Assembly: GCA_041946865.1 (NCBI GenBank)
Contig: JBHGBF010000121.1
Location: forward strand, 1-15,707
Source: RPQK01 sp041946865
GTDB lineage: Bacteria; Acidobacteriota; UBA6911; RPQK01
Reading direction: 5' to 3'
DNA: 15,707 nt
Part shown: positions 6,903 to 12,836 of the stretch, piece after piece
Numbering within the stretch: the first letter of the stretch is position 1
Layout of the letters: each line of letters starts with the position of its first letter
Notes under the pieces: model-generated
Databases searched by the model: none
What the model was told of the DNA's origin: nothing
Seen by the model: only the letters and a program-made list of their open reading frames with translations
Translations under genes and position numbers: made by a program

Positions 6903-8409
6903 CCTTCTGTCCTTCAGCCTCGTGCTGGTCTTTCACGTTCTCTACCTCCTCCTGAACGACACGCCGCCCGTCTGGGACATGGCTTATCACCAGATGCAGG
7001 GATTCCGGTATCTGGCGGCCTGGAGGTCAGGCGCGTTGTGGAGCCGTTTTGCGGAATTATCTTCCTATTACCCGCCGCTCTATTATTTGCAGGAGGCGGT
7101 CATACTCGGAGTGGCGGCGCACAGCCGTTTTCTGCCGCTGCTCGCAAACCTGCCGGGCCTCTTTCTGCTCAGTTTCTGCACCTTTCGCCTGGCTGAAGTC
7201 CATGTCGGGCGGGCATGGGCCTGGCTTGCGGGCCTGCTGCCGTTGCTTTTCCCGCTGGTCGCCTGGACGAGCCGTGAGTCGCTGCTTGACGTTTCGCTGG
7301 CTGGTTGGGTCGCGGCTGGCGTGCTCATAATCCGGCGCAGTCGAATGCTGCAGAGTCATGCCTGGTCACTTCTCCTGGGTGTCGTGTTTGCGTTCGGGAT
7401 GCTCACCAAGTGGACCTTCCCGCTTTTCCTGCTTTTCCCTCTGGGTTACGCGCTGTATGCAGCGCCGGACCGGAAGCGCTCGCTCCTTCATCTCCTGGAC
7501 GCTGTTCTGATCGCCATGCCGTCTGTCTTCTACTGGTACCTCCCGAATCTCCACTCGCTGGCCCAGAGATTCGCCCTGACGTCGGGAGTTGGGACGGCTT
7601 TGGAAAGTGATCCGACTGCCCTGCATTGGCAGGGTTGGCTCTACTATGCTCGTTGCCTGTCGAGCTACTACTTGTATCTGCCCTTGACTTTATTGCTGGT
7701 GGTGGGCTTTATCGCATGGTTGCGCCGAGCCCGTTCGGATGAGGGGGGAACGTCTTTGTTGTGGTGGTGGCTGGGGGGAAGCGCACTCCTCTTGACCCTG
7801 CTCGACGCGAAGGATCCGCGGTACATGATGCCTCTGGTTGCGCCGGTCGCCATTTTGTTGGGTGTCTTTTGGAAAGACCGTCCATGGGTCCTGTGGACAA
7901 TGACGTTGGTCGCGGCTCTTCAGTTTCTGGTCATTTCTTTCAACATTGTCGGGCAGCCGGTCAAGTGGGCAGTATTTGATCTGGAGAACGATTCGGACTA
8001 CACGAGTCTCAGCCGCGAGTGGGTTTTCTTCCAGACCCATTACTTTGACGCCGCCGGCCCTGCCCACCGTGAAGAGTGGCATCTGGAAGAAATTTTGCGA
8101 ATCCTGCCGGAGGGGAAGCGCATTGGATTTGCTCCCGATATGGCGCACTTCAATCCCGGGACGCTTCAGCTGGCAGGAGAGCTGCGAGGAAAAAAGCTGG
8201 ACGTGGTGCGAGTGGGTGATTCCGCTCAATCAGTTGATACATTGTGCACGTTCCATTACGTCGTCGGTAAGACGGGCCGCCAGGGAATCTCTCAGGTTAC
8301 CCGCTATAGCGAGGCGGTTTATGAGAAGCTCAAGTCGGAGAACTGGAAGGTAGTCGGACAGTGGGAGGCGCCCGACGGCGGCCGAATCATGGTTTGGAGG
8401 AGGATATGA
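6769..8409 (+). CDS. Second polytopic GT-C type glycosyltransferase (ArnT/PMT-like)
   Basis: A 546-residue membrane protein from ATG 6769, preceded by GAGGG at 6757-6761 with a seven-base gap. ATG 6748 is in frame, but a GAAGG core abuts it with no spacing. About ten helices are followed by a soluble tail of roughly 150 residues. The first loop has D70 in VWDMAYH, and a later loop has R169-E170-SLLD-174, both in the pattern of lipid-linked sugar transferases. The first 45 residues are Ser/Pro/Phe-rich and encoded by the AGGATGA inverted repeat, so they are probably not ancestral. The first membrane helix starts inside the right repeat arm. The stop overlaps the next start (ATGA at 8406-8409), showing translational coupling to the TIM-barrel gene. 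The acceptor is unknown. It shares the fold but little obvious sequence with the preceding gene. Confidence 0.78.
   Translation: MKKGVGNGVETVQSRNGDREGDPSSFNPHASSSSSSFILHPSSFFLLSFSLVLVFHVLYLLLNDTPPVWDMAYHQMQGFRYLAAWRSGALWSRFAELSSYYPPLYYLQEAVILGVAAHSRFLPLLANLPGLFLLSFCTFRLAEVHVGRAWAWLAGLLPLLFPLVAWTSRESLLDVSLAGWVAAGVLIIRRSRMLQSHAWSLLLGVVFAFGMLTKWTFPLFLLFPLGYALYAAPDRKRSLLHLLDAVLIAMPSVFYWYLPNLHSLAQRFALTSGVGTALESDPTALHWQGWLYYARCLSSYYLYLPLTLLLVVGFIAWLRRARSDEGGTSLLWWWLGGSALLLTLLDAKDPRYMMPLVAPVAILLGVFWKDRPWVLWTMTLVAALQFLVISFNIVGQPVKWAVFDLENDSDYTSLSREWVFFQTHYFDAAGPAHREEWHLEEILRILPEGKRIGFAPDMAHFNPGTLQLAGELRGKKLDVVRVGDSAQSVDTLCTFHYVVGKTGRQGISQVTRYSEAVYEKLKSENWKVVGQWEAPDGGRIMVWRRI
8396..8403 (+). promoter_or_regulatory. 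Strong ribosome binding site overlapping the end of the glycosyltransferase gene
   Basis: GGAGGAGG lies two to five bases before the ATG at 8406, inside the last codons of the upstream gene. It fixes the start of the TIM-barrel protein at 8406 rather than the in-frame ATG at 8361, and creates a coupled ATGA stop/start. Confidence 0.8.
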
Positions 8410-9320
8410 AGAATTTCACGCGAAGGGGTTTTGCCAAGGCCTGTGTGGCGGCCGGGGCCGCTCGATTTGCTTTTACGCCCGTTCGAGCGGCGAAACGCAT
8501 CGAGTTGTCCTTTTCTACGCTGGGCTGTCCCAACTGGGACTGGAAGACAATTCTGGAGCAGGCCAAGAAGATGGGGTACACGGGCATCGAACTGCGGGGC
8601 ATTCAGAAGCAAATGGATTTGCCGACTTTGCCGCAGTTCGCGGGCAGCGCCTGGAAGCAGAGTCTGAAGGATGTCGAAGCGCTGGATCTGAAAATCGTCG
8701 ACCTGGGCGCCTCGGCCCAGATGCATGAACCGGATGCCGCCAGGCGCAAAGCGGGCCTGGATTCGGCCAGACAGTTCATCGATCTTGCTCATAACCTTAA
8801 GTGTCCGTACGTGCGCGTCTTCGGCGACCGTTTTCTGAAGCAAGAGTCGCGTCAGGCGACGATTGATCGGGTTGTCGAAGGGCTTCGGGAGCTGGGGACC
8901 CATGCCAAAGGCAGCGGCGTCACCGTGCTGCAGGAAAGCCACGGTGATTTCAACAAATCCTCGGATCTTCTCGAGGTGCTGAAAGCGGTCGATATGCCCG
9001 AAGTCGCGTTGCTCTGGGACACTCATCACACCGTCGCTTTCGGGAAGGAATCTCCGGGCGAGACCTGGAAGCAGCTGTCGAAATACGTCCGCCATGTCCA
9101 TCTCAAAGATTCCCGGCCCAAGGGAGACGATGTCCAGTACGTGCTCTTCGGCACCGGCACTCGGCCGGTCAAGGAGACCGTACAGATCCTGGCCGAAGGC
9201 GGCTACAGCGGGTCATACGGTCTGGAGTGGGAGAAGGGCTGGCACCCCGAGCTCGAAGAGCCCGAAGTGGCGTTTCCGCACTTCGTCAAGACGATGCGGG
9301 AGCTCCTGGGGGCAGAATAG
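8406..9320 (+). CDS. Tat-exported sugar phosphate isomerase/epimerase-like TIM-barrel protein
   Basis: A 304-residue protein of the xylose-isomerase-like TIM-barrel group (AP endonuclease 2 / IolE-like). The N-terminus TRRGFAK followed by an Ala-rich stretch and VRA fits a twin-arginine signal, placing the folded enzyme in the periplasm. Candidate divalent-metal ligands of this superfold are present: E177 in LQESHG, D205 and H208 in WDTHH, H232 in HVHLKD, and E274 in LEWEK. Family members isomerise or epimerise sugars and inositols or act on related polyols; the specific substrate cannot be read from sequence. The gene is coupled by ATGA overlap to the upstream GT-C gene and is 38 bases from the downstream GT2 gene. 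This suggests work on a sugar used by the same pathway, perhaps a periplasmic modification. Length is normal for the family. Confidence 0.82.
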   Translation: MKNFTRRGFAKACVAAGAARFAFTPVRAAKRIELSFSTLGCPNWDWKTILEQAKKMGYTGIELRGIQKQMDLPTLPQFAGSAWKQSLKDVEALDLKIVDLGASAQMHEPDAARRKAGLDSARQFIDLAHNLKCPYVRVFGDRFLKQESRQATIDRVVEGLRELGTHAKGSGVTVLQESHGDFNKSSDLLEVLKAVDMPEVALLWDTHHTVAFGKESPGETWKQLSKYVRHVHLKDSRPKGDDVQYVLFGTGTRPVKETVQILAEGGYSGSYGLEWEKGWHPELEEPEVAFPHFVKTMRELLGAE

Positions 9321-9358
9321 CTCGAAAACCCATGGATCGCTCGGAGATCGGGTCCACC

Positions 9359-10399
9359 ATGCGGAATACGACGGGAACGCCAACAAAGTGTCTGGCCGAT
9401 CGTTGGCCGATTTCGGTAGTGATTCCCGCTTACAATGCCGCCCGGCACCTGGAGTTATGCCTGGCCGCCCTGTCGCACAACGACCTGAGCAACGCGGAAG
9501 TGCTGGTCGTCGACGACGGCTCAACCGATGAGACCCCATCGGTCGTGGCCCGATACGGTTTTCGCCGTCTGGAGGCCGGCGCCCGTCAGGGGCCCGCCGC
9601 TGCGCGCAATTTCGGATTGCGCCAGGCGCTCCATCCGCACGTGCTGTTCCTGGATGCCGATATTGTCTTGCCGGAAGACGCCTTGACCCGTGTACGCGAG
9701 ACCCTGGATCTCTACGAGCACCGGTCTGATGTAGCGGGGGTCTTGGGGCAGTATGCAGAGGATTTGCCCAGCCACGACTTTTTCACCAATTACAAGAATC
9801 TGTCGGCCTGTTACCTCTACCGAATCACCGAGACCCAGAGTCCCTTTCTTCATACCCCGATTTTCTGTATCAGGCGCACGGTTCTCGAAGAGGCGGGCGG
9901 GTTCGATGCGAGACTGACCCACGGCGAAGACTTTCGGCTGGGTGCTCAGCTCGGCTCGCGCGGCTTTCGCTTCGTGATCGATCGCCATATCAATGGCCGG
10001 CATCTGAAACGTTACGATTTTGCAGGGATCCTCCGTGAAGACTGGCGTCGTGTCCGTCAACTTGCCTCCATTCGCCTGCCGCTCGAAGAGAAGCGCTTTT
10101 CCTACCGGGCTCACCGCTGGAATCGCCTGATTTCATTGACACTGCCGGGCCTGGCTCTGGCGTGCGCGTTGCTGGGGGTTATCGACCGGCGTTTTCTGGC
10201 GGCAGGCGCGGTGCTGATCTTCGGGTTCCTGCTGCTCAATCTGCACTTTCTGTTCTATTGCAGAAAGGTGAGGGGCGCCTGGTTTGCTTTGCGGGCCGCA
10301 GTTTTCCTTTTCGTCGAGATGCTGTGGGCGGAAATCGCGCTGTTGCTCCCGGGGAAAAAAACGTTTATCCACGAACCGGCACGAACGAACACGAACTGA
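9359..10399 (+). CDS. Family 2 glycosyltransferase with C-terminal membrane helices
   Basis: 346 residues from ATG 9359, which has GGAG at 9343-9346. ATG 9332 (nine codons longer) lacks a ribosome site but cannot be excluded. The N-terminal GT-A domain starts with PISVVIPAYNAARHLE. It has D52-D53-GS, the metal-binding D99-A-D101, an RRTVLEEAGGFD acceptor-loop segment, and E190-D191 (GEDFRLG) as the likely catalytic base region. Two or three hydrophobic helices at about 260-335 anchor it to the inner membrane on the cytoplasmic face. GT2 enzymes use nucleotide sugars; such membrane-anchored types often load polyprenyl phosphate or extend lipid-linked glycans, so it may supply the donor for the upstream GT-C enzymes (inference). 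The final residues (IHEPARTNTN) are encoded by one arm of an ACGAAC-rich inverted repeat, so the natural C-terminus has been replaced or extended. Confidence 0.82.
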   Translation: MRNTTGTPTKCLADRWPISVVIPAYNAARHLELCLAALSHNDLSNAEVLVVDDGSTDETPSVVARYGFRRLEAGARQGPAAARNFGLRQALHPHVLFLDADIVLPEDALTRVRETLDLYEHRSDVAGVLGQYAEDLPSHDFFTNYKNLSACYLYRITETQSPFLHTPIFCIRRTVLEEAGGFDARLTHGEDFRLGAQLGSRGFRFVIDRHINGRHLKRYDFAGILREDWRRVRQLASIRLPLEEKRFSYRAHRWNRLISLTLPGLALACALLGVIDRRFLAAGAVLIFGFLLLNLHFLFYCRKVRGAWFALRAAVFLFVEMLWAEIALLLPGKKTFIHEPARTNTN

Positions 10400-10438
10400 G
10401 AGCCGTTTTGATCGGGTTCGTTCGGGTTGGTTCGTGGA
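10368..10438. repeat. Imperfect inverted repeat of ACGAAC-type units across a convergent junction
   Basis: The left arm 10368-10390 and right arm 10416-10438 pair at 20 of 23 positions around a 25-base loop. The left arm contains ACGAAC units and lies inside the 3' end of the GT2 gene. The stop codon (10397-10399) sits in the loop. The right arm ends six bases before the end of the convergent radical SAM gene. It could act as a bidirectional terminator or mRNA 3' stabiliser, although no T-run follows on either strand. Confidence 0.75.
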
Positions 10439-10444
10439 TGGGCC

Positions 10445-11530
10445 TTACCTGAACGTATTCCGCAGAATCCGCAAAGCCCTGCCGGGATTGAACAAGGTAT
10501 TCACGCTCATGGCGCACTCATAGGTGCACTGGCAACCGAGCTCTTTCTGGAAACGGCGCGCCGATGCCGCTCCGGCGGATCTCCAGAGGGCGGAGAAATC
10601 GCAGTCGAACTGGCGCACGTTGCCCATTTTCCGGTCCAGGGTCTCGCACAGGTAAACATCGCCTGTCTCGCTCAGAATGCCGATTAATTCTCCGGCGTAA
10701 CAGGGCGAGATGCGGTGGTCAGCGTTCGCCGCTGCCGCGATCAGGCGGTACGTCTCTTCCTCTTTGGCTATCACCATACGCTCCGCCCATGATCCTGCCG
10801 GCCTCCCTTCTCTCTGGTATCTGATCACGTCTGCGGAGATGCTCCGGTACCTCTGGATTTCTACCGCTTTCAGTGACGGATCGATGGGATTTCCGCGAAC
10901 CAGGGTAATCGTTATGGCATCGGGCTGGAGTTCTTCGGAAACAAATCGGTAGAACTCCTCAAACCGGTTCTGGTTTATCGAGGAGACGGTCAGCGCGACG
11001 CCGACAGAAAGGTTCGAATGGGCGTTCTTCAACTCCTTAAGTCCCTTCAACGTGTCGAGCGCACAGTCGAAACTCCGGGCGTTCTGCCGGATCTCGTTGT
11101 GGATTTCGCGCGGCCCGTCAAGTGAAACCCCTGTCGCCACCCGGGCTTCGCGGACTTTGTTCAGCAACGCTTCGGCGCGCTCCAGCGTCTTGGCGACGGA
11201 GTAGCCGTTCGAAGGGATTTGGATATTGCGCGCGTGCGAGTGCTGCTCGAAGGCGAAGGCGATTTCAGGAAGATCCGGCCGCAAATACGGTTCCCCACCG
11301 GTCAGGGAGACGGTCAGGAGGTTGGGCAGGCTCCTGGCGATCTTCTCGATCTCCGGCAGCTCCAGTTCACCTTTCTTCTTGTTCAGCTCCTCCCAGTAAA
11401 AACAGTGACGGCAAAGCAGATTGCACCGGGAGGTGACAAAGAAGATCAGACTGACAGGAAGCCCGCGCTTTACCGCGACCCGCCCCGCGATCCGGAAGTC
11501 GTCCCAAGGCCGAAAACGCATTAAAGCCAT
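10445..11530 (-). CDS. Radical SAM protein with SPASM/twitch-like C-terminal iron-sulfur domain
   Basis: 361 residues. C36-x3-C40-x2-C43 (SRCNLLCRHC) is the canonical radical SAM [4Fe-4S] motif, and LTGGEPYLRPDL is the GGE SAM-binding motif. The C-terminal part has C277 (SPCYAG), GDVYLC with C295, MGNVR, ALW, and then C333, C335 and C339, an arrangement like the auxiliary-cluster SPASM/twitch domains of the MoaA/PqqE group. Cys spacing at the end is tighter than the common SPASM pattern. C310 may be extra. Relatives modify peptides, cofactors or lipids; no substrate peptide is seen nearby. The gene is convergent with the glycosyltransferase block, so it may or may not belong to that pathway. 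The start is uncertain: M1 and M4 are close together, neither has a clear ribosome site, and a short tandem repeat lies just upstream. Confidence 0.82.
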   Translation of the reverse strand: MALMRFRPWDDFRIAGRVAVKRGLPVSLIFFVTSRCNLLCRHCFYWEELNKKKGELELPEIEKIARSLPNLLTVSLTGGEPYLRPDLPEIAFAFEQHSHARNIQIPSNGYSVAKTLERAEALLNKVREARVATGVSLDGPREIHNEIRQNARSFDCALDTLKGLKELKNAHSNLSVGVALTVSSINQNRFEEFYRFVSEELQPDAITITLVRGNPIDPSLKAVEIQRYRSISADVIRYQREGRPAGSWAERMVIAKEEETYRLIAAAANADHRISPCYAGELIGILSETGDVYLCETLDRKMGNVRQFDCDFSALWRSAGAASARRFQKELGCQCTYECAMSVNTLFNPGRALRILRNTFR

Positions 11531-11541
11531 GGTAACAAAAG

Positions 11542-11562
11542 CAGAAGCCAGAAGTCAGGAGT
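11542..11562. repeat. Short tandem heptamer repeat, CAGAAGY type
   Basis: Three consecutive 7-base units (CAGAAGC, CAGAAGT, CAGGAGT) are followed by a degenerate fourth unit. The array lies 11 bases upstream of the radical SAM start codon. It belongs to a different family from the AGGATGA arrays. No inverted partner is seen nearby, so it may be a relic. Confidence 0.6.
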
Positions 11563-11656
11563 CCAGTCCCGGGACACTGCTATAGGCGCGATTCGTCCCG
11601 ACCCGGCTGTGCTTCTTGATTGAACCTTTTTCCGCAGACTTCCGTTGTTACTGGAG

Positions 11657-11663
11657 AAGGAGG
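11657..11663 (+). promoter_or_regulatory. Strong ribosome binding site of the SHOCT-like protein gene
   Basis: AAGGAGG sits seven bases before ATG 11671. It selects this start over the in-frame ATG at 11620 and yields a protein beginning directly with a signal peptide. Confidence 0.85.
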
Positions 11664-11670
11664 CCGAAGA

Positions 11671-12228
11671 ATGATAGCAAGACGACTGACGCTCGCGGTT
11701 GTGGTGCTCGGAGGTTTGACTGTACTGGCGTATGCACAACCGAAGCAGTGGTTGCATGTGCGCGTCGATACGCCCAAAAAAGGGGGCGAGACGATTAACG
11801 TCAACATTCCGCTCGCGCTGGCTGAGACCGTATTGCCGCTCATCAAGGAAAAAGAGATTTCGGGCGGCAAGATCCGGTTCGATCAAAAAGACATTACCAC
11901 CCAGGATCTGCGCAAGATCTGGCAGGCGGTCAAAGAACAGGGTAATGCGGAGTACGTGACGGTGGATACGGCGGACACCCACTTACGGGTTGCAATGGAG
12001 GGTCAGTACCTGATTGTAAGGACCGATGAATCGTCCAAGAACCAGGTTCAGGTGACCCTGCCGACCAAGGTCGTGGACGCGCTGCTTTCCGGGCCGGACG
12101 ATACCCTCGATCTGCTGGCGGCGGTGCGGGCGCTTCAGGAGGCCGGCGCCAAGGAACTGGTGTCAATCCAGGACAATGAAACCAATGTCAAAGTTTGGAT
12201 CGACGACGTCAATGTCAGCAACAAGTAG
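11671..12228 (+). CDS. Exported protein with two SHOCT-like (LiaX/YvlB N-terminal type) domains
   Basis: 185 residues. Residues 1-23 are a clear signal peptide ending AYAQ. The mature part is an internal duplication. Repeat 1 (about 26-111) begins WLHVRVDT, continues VNVNIPLALAE, then an acidic helix and YVTVDTADTHLRV. Repeat 2 (about 113-181) begins YLIVRTDE, continues VQVTLPTKVVDALL, then a DLLAAVRAL helix and LVSIQDNETNVKVWIDD. The layout, a VRVxD strand, a V-P-L strand/helix, an acidic helix and a V-x-V-x-D-x-x-x-x-V-x-V hairpin, resembles the SHOCT-like domain linked to DUF2089 and to LiaX/YvlB envelope-stress proteins. Its exact role is unknown. The next gene shares the same plan, and the two lie 85 bases apart in the same direction with a hairpin between them, so they probably form a small operon. 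Assignment to the family is by pattern and needs a profile search. Confidence 0.7.
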   Translation: MIARRLTLAVVVLGGLTVLAYAQPKQWLHVRVDTPKKGGETINVNIPLALAETVLPLIKEKEISGGKIRFDQKDITTQDLRKIWQAVKEQGNAEYVTVDTADTHLRVAMEGQYLIVRTDESSKNQVQVTLPTKVVDALLSGPDDTLDLLAAVRALQEAGAKELVSIQDNETNVKVWIDDVNVSNK

Positions 12229-12232
12229 ACGC

Positions 12233-12252
12233 GCGCGGTCTTGGCACCGCGC
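12233..12252 (+). terminator. GC-rich hairpin between the two SHOCT-like genes
   Basis: GCGCGGT pairs exactly with ACCGCGC around a six-base loop, starting five bases after the stop codon. No T-run follows, so it may be a weak or Rho-assisted terminator, or a processing or stability element that sets different levels for the two co-directional genes. Confidence 0.4.
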
Positions 12253-12313
12253 AAGAAGCGGGCCGCTTTACCGCCGTCCATCTGAGCTCTAAGCTTCGCT
12301 GAGGCATAAAGTC

Positions 12314-12745
12314 ATGTTGGCAAAAGTAGCGACATCCATCCTGCTCTTCTTGGGTACCGGGGTTTTCATGCTGGCGACGGTCCTCTACCAGACAGGCATT
12401 TTTTACGTGGAAGTACACGAGAAGAGCCCGCACGGTCACCATCTGTACATACCCGTTCCGGTCATCCTGGCTCATGCGGCAGTGGCGTGCGTCCCCGACA
12501 AGGAGCTGAGCGAAGTTCGCGCCGAGTTGGCTCGGCGCAAGGACCTGATCGTCGCAGCCTGCGATGCCTTGAGCGACTGCCCCGACGGAGCGTTTGTCGA
12601 GTACAAGAACGGCAGCCAGGAACACGTAACCGTCTCGAAGCGAGGCGGTTACCTGTTGGTTGACGTGGATTGCGAGGGCGAGAAAGTCAAGGTTCGAGTG
12701 CCCATCTGGTCGGTTCGGAATCTGGTCACGCAGGTGGCGGGCTGA
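12314..12745 (+). CDS. Membrane-anchored paralogue of the SHOCT-like pair
   Basis: 143 residues, with GAGG at 12301-12304 nine bases before the ATG. Residues about 5-28 are one hydrophobic helix without an obvious cleavage site, so an N-terminal anchor facing the periplasm is likely. Then comes a repeat resembling the upstream protein: FYVEVHEKSPHGHHLYIPVPVI, an acidic helical stretch, and a hairpin FVEYKNGSQEHVTV. A second, shortened repeat starts at Y113 (YLLVDVDCEG, then VKVRVPIWSVRNLV) and stops after the first strand pair and helix. In both proteins the second repeat starts at residue 113. Cys residues are at 69, 88, 95 and 119, compared with none in the partner. Function is unknown; a heteromeric partner of the upstream protein is a reasonable guess. 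It converges on the LptFG gene. Confidence 0.65.
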   Translation: MLAKVATSILLFLGTGVFMLATVLYQTGIFYVEVHEKSPHGHHLYIPVPVILAHAAVACVPDKELSEVRAELARRKDLIVAACDALSDCPDGAFVEYKNGSQEHVTVSKRGGYLLVDVDCEGEKVKVRVPIWSVRNLVTQVAG

Positions 12746-12746
12746 G

Positions 12747-12836
12747 TGGGCCGAGTGGATATCATGGACGACATGGACCAATTGGACGAAGTGAACAGGC
12801 CGACAGCCACTTGTCCACTTCGTCCCTGTCGTTCAC
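12747..12836. repeat. 9-bp-period TGGACNNNN array with an inverted partner, in a convergent gap
   Basis: TGG or TGA cores start at 12747, 12756, 12765, 12774, 12783 and 12792, exactly nine bases apart. On the opposite strand the same core recurs at 12817, 12826 and 12835, again at nine-base steps. Arms 12784-12793 (GGACGAAGTG) and 12816-12825 are perfectly complementary around 22 bases. The element fills the space between the stop of the membrane SHOCT-like gene and the stop of the fused permease, so it may end transcription in both directions. Confidence 0.8.

Larger units (their letters stand above)
11531..11670. other. Divergent intergenic region between radical SAM and SHOCT-like genes
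   Basis: It holds a heptamer repeat (11542-11562), a 10-bp perfect palindrome GTCCCGGGAC (11566-11575) and the ribosome site of the next gene. Promoters in both directions are expected here. TTGATT at 11616-11621 could be a -35 element, but no convincing -10 follows at 17 bp. Confidence 0.45.

Noticed and set aside
8319..9101. 260-codon minus-strand open frame over the TIM-barrel gene
   Set aside because: It overlaps a well-supported enzyme gene with a strong ribosome site and shows no recognisable domain.
12233..12252. Classical Rho-independent terminator
   Set aside because: The stem is good, but no T-run follows and the next co-directional gene begins 62 bases later, so only a hairpin of uncertain role is claimed.
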